From assembly GCF_937958065.1 (NCBI RefSeq), contig NZ_CALFXI010000061.1, positions 62,001 through 126,000 of the forward strand: a stretch of 64,000 nucleotides of DNA. Direction: 5' to 3'. Position numbers and translations under genes: made by a program. Source of the DNA: an uncultured Steroidobacter sp. Its GTDB lineage: Bacteria; Pseudomonadota; Gammaproteobacteria; Steroidobacterales; Steroidobacteraceae. The notes beneath the pieces were generated by a model. The model was not told the DNA's origin, made no database searches, and worked only from the letters and a program-made list of their open reading frames with translations. Below, one piece after another: positions 51,561 to 60,201 of the stretch (positions are counted from its first letter, which is position 1; every line of letters begins with the position of its first letter).

Positions 51561-53456
51561 TCAGCCCGTGTGAGCCGCGGCGCGGCCGGCGCGGAGCCGG
51601 CGGCGACGCATGATTTCGAGGAAGATCGCGCCGAGGGCGAGCAGTGCCGGCACCAACGCGATATTGATGAGCTTCAGCCGCGTGCCGAGCGCTTCGATTT
51701 CGACATCGAGGCTGCGGCGCGTCTCGCGCAGTTCCTTACGAATGCGCACGCGCTCTTGCTGGAAGCGCTCGAGCTCGGCCTCCTGTTCGGGCGACAGAGA
51801 CATCATCGAAGCCTGAGTACCACCGCGGCCGGCTTCCAGCGCCGACAGCTTCTGCTCGGTGTCCTTCAGCTCTTGATCCAGCTCCTTTTCCTTGGCACGC
51901 AGCTGATCGCCGGCCTGGCGACGCAGTTCGTCGACCTTGGTGAAGGGGCGGAAGAAGCTTTGACGGCCGCGCACGCTGATCAGGTCGGCGCTGCCGGCCA
52001 GGTTGTCGACGGAGTTCGCGAGGAAATCGCCGTTGTTCGCCCAGGCGACGGCGAAGCGCTGACCGAACACACTCTGGGTACGCACCCACAGCGGGTCGGC
52101 GAGCACATCGGTGTCGGCGACCAGGATGATGTTGGCGTCTTCCTTCGTTTCCGTGAGATGCGCGCCCGCGGCACCTTCGGCGCCCGGCTTGCCATTCGGG
52201 AAGGCGGACTTCAGCTTGCCGTGAATGCGAGCCGCGATGGTGTAGCGCTCGCCGGTCGGCTTGAAGCCGTCGAGCAGCGAATCGCTGTCGGGCAGGAACA
52301 TCAGCTTCGCAGCCGGCAACAGCGCGGCGTTGGTGCTCGACTGAATCAACGGCTCGAACTCGATGGTCGCGTCCTCCTTCTTCGAGAGCGCACCCGCGGT
52401 CATCACGTTGATCGTATCGAGCGCCGAGACGGTCACGTCTTTCGGATTCATGCTGGCGCGATTCAAACCGAGAATGGCGATGTGCTGCGAGGGCGGCTGG
52501 CCCTGTTGCAGCGACACGGTCAGGCCCAGCTCGCGATCGCCGACGATCTGGTTGGTATCGAACTTGACGCCCCACGTATCGAGCAGCGGGCCGAGCGTCG
52601 AGGAGCGGCCGCCCATCGGCGGCATGCCCATCTGGGCACCGGCGTTGTCGTTCTCCGACTGCGGATCCATGAAGGTGATGAGCTTGCCGCCGCGCATGAC
52701 GAACTGATCGATCGCGTACTGCGCCTGCGGGGTCAGGTCCTTCGGATGCACGAGCATCAGCACGCCGATGTCGGCGGGAATGTCGTTGCCGTCGGCTTGC
52801 AAGGTGCGCACGTCGAGCGATTCGCGCAGCTGCTGGATGCTGGCCCAGCCCGGCGACATCTGACCGCTCATCTGATCGAAGCGCGGCTCCACCGGCAGGC
52901 TCGAGATCAAGCCGACCGCGGCGCGCTTGGCGTTGCTCAATCGATAGATGAGGCTGGCGACGTCGTACTCCAGGAACTCCTCCTTGTCGGGCTGGAACAG
53001 GCCGATGATCTCGCGACCGTCGGTCGAGTTGGTGCCCGCCAGGCCGAAGTACATCGGCTCACCGCCAGGCGTGGCGGAGACCGGCGACAGGCCGAACTCG
53101 GTGGCCCGATCCTCGTCCTCGGAGAACGGCTGCGGATCGATCACGCTGAGTCGCAGCTTGCCCTTGGAGTGCTGCGCCATTTCTTCGAGCAGCTCGCGAA
53201 CGCGCTGCGCATAGGCGCGCAGCTGCGGCTGCTGGGCGCTCGCATCCTGCGAGAAGAAGAAATAGAGATTGATCGGCTCGTTGAGCGTGCTGACGATCCT
53301 TTCGGTGCCGGGCGCGAGCGAGTAGAGCTTGCTCTCGGTCAGGTCGAGCCGCGCGCCGCGGAACACGAACGTGATCAGGATGGTGACGCCGATGAACAAC
53401 AGGGCGAGCGCCACGAGCGCAGTCGCGCCATAGGTCTTGCGTGTTTTGGTAGTCAT
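51561..53456 (-). CDS. GldG-like ABC transporter accessory protein
   Basis: A 631-residue protein with an N-terminal helix (ATALVALALLFIGVTILITFVF), a large extracytoplasmic region with a GldG-type domain (YSLAPGTERIVSTLNEPINLYFFFS; LKLINIALVPALLALG) and a C-terminal helix followed by an Arg-rich end. A coiled-coil segment (about residues 515-590) precedes the last helix. Such proteins pair with ABC-2 permeases in Bacteroidetes gliding machinery, but homologues are widespread in non-gliding proteobacteria; the substrate is unknown. Confidence 0.87.
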   Translation of the reverse strand: MTTKTRKTYGATALVALALLFIGVTILITFVFRGARLDLTESKLYSLAPGTERIVSTLNEPINLYFFFSQDASAQQPQLRAYAQRVRELLEEMAQHSKGKLRLSVIDPQPFSEDEDRATEFGLSPVSATPGGEPMYFGLAGTNSTDGREIIGLFQPDKEEFLEYDVASLIYRLSNAKRAAVGLISSLPVEPRFDQMSGQMSPGWASIQQLRESLDVRTLQADGNDIPADIGVLMLVHPKDLTPQAQYAIDQFVMRGGKLITFMDPQSENDNAGAQMGMPPMGGRSSTLGPLLDTWGVKFDTNQIVGDRELGLTVSLQQGQPPSQHIAILGLNRASMNPKDVTVSALDTINVMTAGALSKKEDATIEFEPLIQSSTNAALLPAAKLMFLPDSDSLLDGFKPTGERYTIAARIHGKLKSAFPNGKPGAEGAAGAHLTETKEDANIILVADTDVLADPLWVRTQSVFGQRFAVAWANNGDFLANSVDNLAGSADLISVRGRQSFFRPFTKVDELRRQAGDQLRAKEKELDQELKDTEQKLSALEAGRGGTQASMMSLSPEQEAELERFQQERVRIRKELRETRRSLDVEIEALGTRLKLINIALVPALLALGAIFLEIMRRRRLRAGRAAAHTG

Positions 53457-53457
53457 G

Positions 53458-54192
53458 TCAGTCGGCCTTCTTCATGTCGAGCACGATCGAGTTGGCGGCG
53501 AGCCAGACGCCGATCACGGTCCCGAAGTACAACAGGTCGCGCAGGTCGATCACGCCTTTGGAGATCGCCTGGAAGTGGGTGTAGAACGACAGCGAGGCGA
53601 GCGCATCCACCAGCACTCGCGGTGCCCAGCCGGACACCATGTCGAGCACGATGGGGAAGCCCGAGAACAGGAACCCGAAGCAGATCACGACCGTGAAGAT
53701 GAACGCGATCACCTGATTGCGCGTCGCTGCGGACAGGCACGCGCCGATCGCGAGGAAGCCGCCCGCCATCAGCCAGCTGCCGATATAGGCGGCGAGAATG
53801 GCGCCGTTGTCCGGATCGCCGAGATAGTTCACGGTGATCCACATCGGGAAGGTCAGCGCCAGCGCGACGCCGGCGAAGGCCCAGGCCGCGAGGAATTTGC
53901 CGATCACCGCCTGCCAGGTCGTGACCGGCAGGGTCATCAGCAGCTCGATGCTGCCGGATTTGCGCTCCTCGGCCCACAGCCGCATCGAGATCGCGGGGAT
54001 CAGGAACAGATACAGCCAGGGATGAAAGGAGAAGAACGGCGCCAGGTCCGCCTGGCCGCGCTCGTAGAAGTTGCCGAACTGGAACGCGAAGGCCGCGGCC
54101 AGCACCAGGAAGAACACGATGAACACCAGCGCGAGCGGCGTGGCGAAGTAGCTGCTGAACTCGCGGCGGAAGATGCTTTTGACGTTGTGCAT
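53458..54192 (-). CDS. ABC-2 type transporter permease (GldF-like)
   Basis: About 244 residues with six predicted helices, starting MHNVKSIFRREFSSYFATPLALVFIVFF. The segment LWAEERKSGSIELLMTLPVTTWQAVIGKFLAAW is the ABC-2 signature of the GldF/YhaP type. I chose the ATG at 54192, with GAGG upstream; a GTG at 54204 overlapping the ATPase stop (GTGA) is an alternative. It is 1 bp before the GldG-like gene. Confidence 0.88.
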   Translation of the reverse strand: MHNVKSIFRREFSSYFATPLALVFIVFFLVLAAAFAFQFGNFYERGQADLAPFFSFHPWLYLFLIPAISMRLWAEERKSGSIELLMTLPVTTWQAVIGKFLAAWAFAGVALALTFPMWITVNYLGDPDNGAILAAYIGSWLMAGGFLAIGACLSAATRNQVIAFIFTVVICFGFLFSGFPIVLDMVSGWAPRVLVDALASLSFYTHFQAISKGVIDLRDLLYFGTVIGVWLAANSIVLDMKKAD

Positions 54193-54200
54193 TGCTGACC

Positions 54201-54926
54201 TCACGCTGCTTTCTGGCCGGTCGTGATCTGACGGAACACGTCATCCAGCCGACCGGTCGGCGCGCGCGCCGCCAGTTCCTTCGGCGTGGCGTCGGCGAGC
54301 AGCCTGCCGCCGGCGATGATGATGGCGCGGTTACACACCGCGTCCACTTCTTCGAGGATGTGCGTGGAGATCACGATGATCTTGTCCTTGGACATGTCGT
54401 TGATCAGCGTGCGCACCTGATGCTTCTGGTTCGGATCCAGGCCGTCGGTGGGCTCATCGAGGATCAGCACCTGCGGATCGTGCAGCAGCGCCTGCGCCAG
54501 GCCGACGCGACGCTTGAAGCCCTTCGAGAGGGTTTCGATCATCTGTTCGAGCACGCTCTCGAGCTGCAGGCGAGCGATCACGTCGTCGAGACGGGCGCGA
54601 CGGCGCTCGCCGCTCAGTCCGCGGATATCCGCGATGAATTCGAGAAAGCTGCGCACCGTCATCTCGCCGTAGCTCGGCGCGCCTTCGGGCAGATAGCCCA
54701 TGCAGGCCTTGGCGGCGAGCGGATCGCTCTCCACGTCATGGCCGCATACCGTCACCGAGCCCGAGCTCGGCGCGAGGAAGCCGGTGATCATTTTCATCGT
54801 GGTCGATTTGCCAGCGCCGTTGGGTCCGAGAAAGCCGAGCACCTGGCCCGGGGTCACCGTGAAGGAGATGTCGTTGACGGCGGTCAGCGCACCGTAGCGT
54901 TTGGTCAGGTTTCTGATCTCAATCAT
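54201..54926 (-). CDS. ABC transporter ATP-binding protein (GldA-like)
   Basis: A 241-residue ATPase. Walker A GPNGAGKST is at 34-42, the signature LSKGFKRR at 133-140 and Walker B VLILDEP at 153-159, followed by the D-loop and switch His (ISTHILEE). It is the first gene of the ATPase-permease-GldG-DUF4340 operon and energises the ABC-2 permease. Confidence 0.93.
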   Translation of the reverse strand: MIEIRNLTKRYGALTAVNDISFTVTPGQVLGFLGPNGAGKSTTMKMITGFLAPSSGSVTVCGHDVESDPLAAKACMGYLPEGAPSYGEMTVRSFLEFIADIRGLSGERRRARLDDVIARLQLESVLEQMIETLSKGFKRRVGLAQALLHDPQVLILDEPTDGLDPNQKHQVRTLINDMSKDKIIVISTHILEEVDAVCNRAIIIAGGRLLADATPKELAARAPTGRLDDVFRQITTGQKAA

Positions 54927-55549
54927 GCGAGGGCCCTGTTTAAGTGATCACAGTGGGTCGTCAGAGAGGTCGGATGGTCCATGCTCGACTATCGGCCTGC
55001 TAAAAAAATCGTCCCTTCAGACTGCGCCTCGTCCTGCGGGTTCCGGCGTGGCTGGCGATAGCGGCCGGCGGGGGCGCCTCGGTTGGTGTTATGGCGGCCC
55101 GATGCAGAAGACATGGCGACACAACGAGGGCCGGGATTTTTTTCCGGTCGCGGGGCATTTTCAAGTCGCCCCCGGCACCGGCGGCCATGACGATCTCTTA
55201 ATGGAGGATTAATGAACTTGTAGCGTCGCTGCGGTCCAATCCGCCCTGTGGCACGGATTTCGAGAGGCCTGCCCGGCAGTCCGGTCCGATTCGTGCGGTT
55301 GTAGATTTTTTTGCGATGCAAAGCTTGTGTTGCGATGCGATCTCAGGTATCTTTGGCATCGCAAAATAAATGCGATAAATGATCCGCGGCGAGGCGCCCG
55401 GGTCGGCCTGCAACAGGCCCGCATTCAGGCTGCAACGAATTTGTAGGCTGCGCCGGGGACAATGGCGCGGTCGTTACCGAATCCCCCTGTTGGCCGGATC
55501 ACTGTCAAAAGTATCCGGCCTCTTTTTTTGCCTGCGATTTCCGCTGCGG
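54927..55549. other. 623-bp non-coding region upstream of the ABC operon
   Basis: No convincing gene. It contains T-rich patches (for example 55135-55143) and an AT-richer stretch at 55300-55380 with repeats of TTGCGATGC and their complement. The ABC operon's promoter should lie near 54930-55000, but no strong match was found. Confidence 0.65.
55309..55376. repeat. AT-rich inverted repeat with two competing left arms
   Basis: TTGCGATGC occurs at 55311-55319 and again at 55330-55338; its complement GCATCGCAA is at 55356-55364, and TGCGAT recurs at 55371-55376. The outer arms 55309-55323 and 55351-55366 pair over 15 bp with one bulge. The two left arms could pair with the same right arm in turn. 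Confidence 0.6.
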
Positions 55550-56359
55550 CTAAGCCTGCGCGGCTTTTTCGATCTCGGCTTTGTGAGCCCGCAGCACCTT
55601 GCGGATCTCGGCCGCGGAGGGGCGCTCGGCGATTCGCGCGATCAATTCCGCCAGCTCGTGCCACGGCTTGCCCCATTTCAGCAGGCGCACGGCATCGGCA
55701 ATGATCTTGCCTTTCAGATCCAGCGGCGCGGCCGGCTTCGGGGCTTCCGGTGCGGGCGCCGGCTTGCTCGCGGGTTTGGGCGCCTGCATGGCGGCGGGGT
55801 TGATCTTCGGCGCGGGACGGGCCGACGGTATCGATCGTGCGGGGACGGCAACCGGCGCCAGCAACTCCGCCGAATTCGATCCGGGCTCGGGGTCGAGCAG
55901 CGGGATGTCCTGTTTGGCCCTGGTCGCTTTCAGCTTCGGCATCTCGCGAGTCGGCTCTTCAGCCGGCGCGCGGTTGCGTTGGGTGGGCGCGCGAATCACG
56001 GTCGGCGCTTCCACGGTCTGGCTGGTGCCCGCCGCGGCATCGGCCTTGGCCGGATCGGCGAGGGGGATGAAACGCTGAATGTGCTGAATGCCGACCAGGT
56101 TGGCCAGGAACGCCATCAGCTCCAGCGACTCGGAAAACTTGCTGTCGCCCATGGCCTGGCGGGTCTCGCAGTGCTGCTTCAGCTCCAGCACCTTCTGCCG
56201 GGCGACTTCGAGCACCCAGCGGGTCGGGCGGTCGTGCTTCTGCCAGGGCTGAACGCGCGCATAAGCGGCATCGCTCAGCTCGACATACTGCAAATGCAGG
56301 TCGATGCTCGTGAGCCACTTATCTATCAGCTCCGTGATGCGGCGATCCGCTGGCGTCAT
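55550..56359 (-). CDS. Hypothetical protein with N- and C-terminal helical domains joined by a Pro/Ala linker
   Basis: About 269 residues. The N-terminal part (residues 1-100) is helical with VELSDAAYARVQPWQKHDRPTRW and FSESLELMAFLANLVG; the middle (about 105-205) is low-complexity Ala/Pro; the C-terminal 60 residues (IIADAVRLLKWGKPWHELAELIARIAERP) form a second helical unit. No signal peptide or membrane helix. The ATG at 56359 has GGAG 5 bp upstream; an in-frame start at 56392 adds 11 residues. Family not recognised. Confidence 0.65.
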   Translation of the reverse strand: MTPADRRITELIDKWLTSIDLHLQYVELSDAAYARVQPWQKHDRPTRWVLEVARQKVLELKQHCETRQAMGDSKFSESLELMAFLANLVGIQHIQRFIPLADPAKADAAAGTSQTVEAPTVIRAPTQRNRAPAEEPTREMPKLKATRAKQDIPLLDPEPGSNSAELLAPVAVPARSIPSARPAPKINPAAMQAPKPASKPAPAPEAPKPAAPLDLKGKIIADAVRLLKWGKPWHELAELIARIAERPSAAEIRKVLRAHKAEIEKAAQA

Positions 56360-56517
56360 GACGACTCCGTAGAAAGTGCGCGCATTATGCACACGGAGTC
56401 CTCGGAAACGGTCCGAAACCCGGCAGGCTCAGCGCGTTTCTGTGCGCTGCTACCGCTTGTCGCCGGGTGGGTACGGGCAGGAGCCGGTGGGCTCGTGCCA
56501 GGAAACCTGACGAGAGG

Positions 56518-56593
56518 TGGCGCTCCCACGGGGATTCGAACCCCGGTTTAGGCCTTGAGAGGGCCCCGTCCTAGGCCTCTAGACGATGGGAGC
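56518..56593 (-). tRNA. tRNA-Glu (anticodon CTC)
   Basis: 76 nt including an encoded CCA (56518-56520). The acceptor stem pairs GCTCCCA with TGGGAGC, the D arm reads TCGTCTAGAGGCCTAGGA, the anticodon stem GGGCC/GGCCT holds loop CTCTCAA with anticodon CTC, and the T arm contains GGTTCGAATCC. The body closely resembles bacterial tRNA-Glu. It reads codon GAG. No other tRNA is next to it. Confidence 0.93.
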
Positions 56594-56664
56594 GTATTAG
56601 AAGGCTGGCACGACGTGCCGAGAAGACGCGGTATTATACGGGCCGTTTTACGCGGCTCAAGTTT

Positions 56665-58062
56665 TTGACTCCGACGGATGGTTCGCTGCTATTGAACGAT
56701 AACAATTCTCCCGCCGAGATCCTCGATCAGGCGAGCGCCCCGCGCGTGGTGGCGCGCCAAGAGCACCCGATCTCGCGTGCCAACATTTCTTCGAATGCGT
56801 TGAAGGTCCTGTACCGGCTGAAAGAGGCCGGCTACCAGGCATTTCTCGTGGGCGGCGCGGTGCGCGACCTGCTGCTCGGGCTGCATCCGAAGGATTTCGA
56901 CGTCGCGACCAACGCCCATCCGGACCAGGTCAAGCAGCTGTTTCGCAACTGCCGGTTGATCGGTCGGCGCTTTCACCTCGCGCACGTGCGTTTCGGCTAC
57001 GAGATCATCGAAGTGGCGACCTTTCGCGCCGCGCACACGCCGATCGACGAGGACAACAGCGTCGACGAGGCGGGGCATCGCGTGCTCGATGAGCGTGGTC
57101 GCATCCTGCGCGACAACCTGTACGGCACGATCGAAGAAGACGTGTGGCGCCGTGATTTCACGGCCAATGCGCTCTACTACAACATCAGCGACTTCTCGGT
57201 TTGGGATTACGTCGGCGGGTACGAAGACGCGCAGGCGCGAGTGCTGCGCCTGATCGGCGATCCCGAGACTCGCTATCGCGAGGATCCGGTGCGCATGCTG
57301 CGTGCGGTTCGTTTCGCGGCCAAGCTGAACTTCGGCATTCATATCGATACCGCGAACCCGATTCCCAAGCTCGCGTGGATGCTCGACGGCGTGCCCCCGG
57401 CGCGGCTGTTCGATGAAGTGAACAAGATGTTCCTGGCCGGATATGCAATCCGTTCCTTCGAGCTGCTCTGGGATCTGGGCCTGCTCGAACATCTGTTCCC
57501 GGATCTCGCGGCGTCGATGAACGCCGATCCGAACAGCGTGGGCGCGCGAGTGTTGCGGCTGGGCCTCGAAGGAACTGACGAGCGCGTGCGGGCCGACAAG
57601 TCGGTGACACCGACGTTCCTGTTTGCGGTACTGATGTGGCCCGCGATCCGACAGGCCTTCGAGAAGTTGCAGCCGGAGCAGGGGGCGGAGATTCCAGCAC
57701 TGCTCGCGGCATGTGATCAGGTCACCGCGCGTCAGCAGTCGCGCGTCGCCGTGCCGAAGCGGTTCACGTTGCCACTGCGCGAGATCGTCGGCCTGCAACC
57801 TCGGTTCGCGCAGCGTGAAGGTCGTCGGGCCTTGCGCCTGCTCGATCATCCGCGCTTCCGCGCCGCCTATGACTTCCTGTTGTTGCGCGCGGCTGCCGGT
57901 GAAGTCGAACAGGAAGTGGCGCAGTGGTGGACAGATATTCAAACCAAGACCGTCGAAGACCGTACCGCGATGGTCGAGCAGGGCGCTGACGGTCAGTCGC
58001 CCTCCGGTCAGCCACGGCGTCGTCGCCGTCGGCGCCGTCGTCCTCGGCCGCCCGCTGCTTGA
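56665..58062 (+). CDS. pcnB: Poly(A) polymerase I
   Basis: A 465-residue class II nucleotidyltransferase that adds A tails to RNA for decay. The active site is FLVGGAVRDLLLGLHPKDFDVATNA, with the two catalytic aspartates of KDFDVA; the RNA-binding domains follow. The C-terminus ends in a dense arginine tail, as in E. coli PcnB. The start is uncertain: TTG at 56665 is proposed, GTG codons near 56746 are alternatives; the conserved region begins at HPISRANISSNALKVLYRL. It is the first gene of the folK-deoxynucleoside kinase-panBC cluster. Confidence 0.9.
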   Translation: MTPTDGSLLLNDNNSPAEILDQASAPRVVARQEHPISRANISSNALKVLYRLKEAGYQAFLVGGAVRDLLLGLHPKDFDVATNAHPDQVKQLFRNCRLIGRRFHLAHVRFGYEIIEVATFRAAHTPIDEDNSVDEAGHRVLDERGRILRDNLYGTIEEDVWRRDFTANALYYNISDFSVWDYVGGYEDAQARVLRLIGDPETRYREDPVRMLRAVRFAAKLNFGIHIDTANPIPKLAWMLDGVPPARLFDEVNKMFLAGYAIRSFELLWDLGLLEHLFPDLAASMNADPNSVGARVLRLGLEGTDERVRADKSVTPTFLFAVLMWPAIRQAFEKLQPEQGAEIPALLAACDQVTARQQSRVAVPKRFTLPLREIVGLQPRFAQREGRRALRLLDHPRFRAAYDFLLLRAAAGEVEQEVAQWWTDIQTKTVEDRTAMVEQGADGQSPSGQPRRRRRRRRRPRPPAA

Positions 58063-58592
58063 GCGCCGCCGACTCTACGGCGCCTGCAATGTGGTTCCCC
58101 GCGTATGTGGCGCTCGGCAGTAATCTGGATCAACCGTTGGTTCAGATCGAGCGCGCGTTCACGGCGCTGGCGCAGCTGCCAAACGTGCGGCTCATCGCGC
58201 GCTCGCGCCTTTACAAAACGCAGCCGTTGGGCCCGCAGGATCAACCTGAATTCATCAATGCCGCGGCGGGCTTGCTCACGACACTGTCGCCACGCGAGCT
58301 GCTGGTCGAGCTGAAAAGACTGGAGCGCGAACTGGGACGCGCGCAGCCGATCGTGCGCTGGGGGCCGCGCGTCATCGATCTCGATCTGCTCGTATATGCC
58401 GATGCGCAGATTTCAGAAACCGATCTGACGGTGCCGCACAGTGGTCTGCCTCAGCGCAACTTCGTCCTGTATCCTTTGTGCGATCTCGCCCCCGAGCTGC
58501 TCGTTCCCGGCCACGGCCGCGTGAGGCAGCTCGCGGCACGCGTCGGCGGCGCCGGATTGGTGCCGTTCACCGACGCTCCCGGCGTCCCTTGA
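58059..58592 (+). CDS. folK: 2-amino-4-hydroxy-6-hydroxymethyldihydropteridine pyrophosphokinase
   Basis: A 177-residue folate synthesis enzyme that pyrophosphorylates the pterin. AYVALGSNL near the start and the HPPK signature WGPRVIDLDLLVY (Trp, Asp, Asp) are intact, with VPHSGLPQRNFVLYPL after it. Two starts are possible: a TTG at 58059 overlapping the pcnB stop (TTGA) or the ATG at 58089, which begins right before the conserved core. It overlaps or abuts its neighbours on both sides. Confidence 0.93.
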   Translation: MSAADSTAPAMWFPAYVALGSNLDQPLVQIERAFTALAQLPNVRLIARSRLYKTQPLGPQDQPEFINAAAGLLTTLSPRELLVELKRLERELGRAQPIVRWGPRVIDLDLLVYADAQISETDLTVPHSGLPQRNFVLYPLCDLAPELLVPGHGRVRQLAARVGGAGLVPFTDAPGVP

Positions 58593-58609
58593 ACAGTTCA
58601 GCGGTGGAC

Positions 58610-59275
58610 ATGACCGAGAAGCCTCTCATTCCAGCGCCGCATCGCCTGATCGTGGTCGAAGGACCGATCGGCGTCGGCAAGACCAGTCTCGCCCGGCGGC
58701 TCGCGCGCAGCTTCGGCAGCGAGCTGATCCTCGAGCAGGCCGACGAGAATCCGTTCCTGGAGCGCTTTTATAAGAATCCCCGCTCGGCGGCGTTGCAGAC
58801 CCAGTTGTTCTTTCTGTTCCAGCGCACGCGCCAGCTCGAAGACATCCGCCAGCACGATCTTTTCGATACCGTGCGCGTCGCCGACTACCTGCTGGACAAG
58901 GACAAGCTGTTCGCGCAGCTGACCTTGGACGAGGAGGAGTTCTCGCTCTACGAGCAGGTCTACACGCGCCTCGCGGTCGATGCCCCGGTGCCCGACCTGG
59001 TGATCTATCTGCAGGCGCCGGTCGACGTCCTGCGCGAGCGCATCGAGCGGCGCGGAATCAAATACGAGCAGAACATCGAGAAGAACTACCTGGAGCGGCT
59101 GCAGGAAACCTACGCCCGGTTCTTCCATGAGTATGACGCCTCGCCGCTGTTGATCGTGAACGCCGCGCAGGCGGATTTCGTCAACAGCGATCACGACTAT
59201 GGCGAGCTGCTGGAGCAGGTCATCCGCACCCGCCGCGGCCGCCACTATTACAATCCCTTGAAGAGTGCCGTTTAA
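58610..59275 (+). CDS. Deoxynucleoside kinase
   Basis: A 221-residue P-loop kinase. The nucleotide loop GPIGVGKT is at 18-25; EQADENPFLERFY and the LID-like segment RRGIKYEQNIEKNYLERL place it in the dNK family (dGK/dCK-like), which salvages deoxynucleosides. I chose the ATG at 58610; a TTG at 58589 overlapping the folK stop is an alternative. The folK-dNK-panB-panC order is seen in several gammaproteobacteria. Substrate preference cannot be read from the sequence. Confidence 0.88.
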   Translation: MTEKPLIPAPHRLIVVEGPIGVGKTSLARRLARSFGSELILEQADENPFLERFYKNPRSAALQTQLFFLFQRTRQLEDIRQHDLFDTVRVADYLLDKDKLFAQLTLDEEEFSLYEQVYTRLAVDAPVPDLVIYLQAPVDVLRERIERRGIKYEQNIEKNYLERLQETYARFFHEYDASPLLIVNAAQADFVNSDHDYGELLEQVIRTRRGRHYYNPLKSAV

Positions 59276-59373
59276 GCCCTGACGTTTAAGCCCTGATAAG
59301 GTTGTCATTCTCCGCAGTTTGACTGTCAGGGCCACCCTCGGCATTCTTCCCCGCCCCGCCGTAGCTCACCGCC

Positions 59374-60201
59374 ATGTACAAGCACCTTCAAGAGCGTTAC
59401 GCGCCGCGCCCGCCGGTCAATGTCGGCACCCTCGTCAAGATGAAGGCGGAGGGCGAGAAAATCGCCGCGATCACCGCCTATGACGCCAGCTTCGCGACCC
59501 TGGTGGACGATGCTGGCGTGGACGTGGTTCTGGTCGGCGATTCCCTGGGCATGGTCATTCAGGGCCATGACACCACCGTGCCGGTGACCCTGGCGGACAT
59601 CGTTTACCACTGCCGGGCCGTGGCCAAGGGGCTGTACCGCCCGTTCCTGATCGCGGACATGCCGTTCATGACCTATGCCTCCAAGGAGCAGGCGCTCGAT
59701 AACGCCGTGCGCCTGATGCAGGAGGGCGGCGCCAAGATGGTGAAGCTCGAAGGCGGCGCGGGGCAGGTGGAGATCGTCGAATTTCTCGCCAGCCACGACA
59801 TCGCGGTCTGCGCGCACCTGGGCCTGAAGCCGCAGTCGGTTCACAAAGTGGGCGGCTTCCGCGTGCAGGGCCGGGAAGAAGAAGCGGCCGAACGGATGTT
59901 GCGCGATGCGCAGGCGCTGCAAGGGGCGGGTGCGGACATCGTGCTGCTCGAATGTATTCCGGCGGCGCTGGGCAAACACATCACCGAACAGTTGCACGTG
60001 CCGGTCATCGGCATCGGCGCAGGCCCCGACACCGACGGCCAGATCCTGGTTCTCTATGACGTGCTCGATATCACTTCGGGCCGCAAACCCAAGTTCTCGA
60101 AAAATTTCCTCGCCGGGCGCGACAGTGCGCTGGAGGCGGTCAAGGCTTATACCCAGGCCGTGAAGTCGAAGGAATATCCGGGCCCCGAGCATTGTTTCTG
60201 A
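59374..60201 (+). CDS. panB: 3-methyl-2-oxobutanoate hydroxymethyltransferase
   Basis: A 275-residue decameric enzyme, the first step of pantothenate synthesis (ketopantoate from ketoisovalerate and methylene-THF). The metal-binding VLVGDSLGMVIQGHDTTVPVT segment, DMPFMTYAS, VKLEGG and CHLGLKPQSVHK-type signature are present (here CAHLGLKPQSVHKVGG). It ends directly at the panC start with no gap. Confidence 0.95.
   Translation: MYKHLQERYAPRPPVNVGTLVKMKAEGEKIAAITAYDASFATLVDDAGVDVVLVGDSLGMVIQGHDTTVPVTLADIVYHCRAVAKGLYRPFLIADMPFMTYASKEQALDNAVRLMQEGGAKMVKLEGGAGQVEIVEFLASHDIAVCAHLGLKPQSVHKVGGFRVQGREEEAAERMLRDAQALQGAGADIVLLECIPAALGKHITEQLHVPVIGIGAGPDTDGQILVLYDVLDITSGRKPKFSKNFLAGRDSALEAVKAYTQAVKSKEYPGPEHCF

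Noticed and set aside
55201..55223. Tiny start-stop frames after a good GGAGG (ATG GAG GAT TAA and ATG AAC TTG TAG)
   Set aside because: Only three codons each; the motif could arise by chance and no larger frame follows.
54989..55321. 110-codon minus-strand frame in the gap before the ABC operon
   Set aside because: Arg/Gly/Pro-rich composition without a family match or ribosome binding site; likely spurious.
57962..58059. Arginine run at the end of PcnB as an unusual feature
   Set aside because: E. coli PcnB also ends in a basic Arg/Pro-rich tail, so this is normal for the family.
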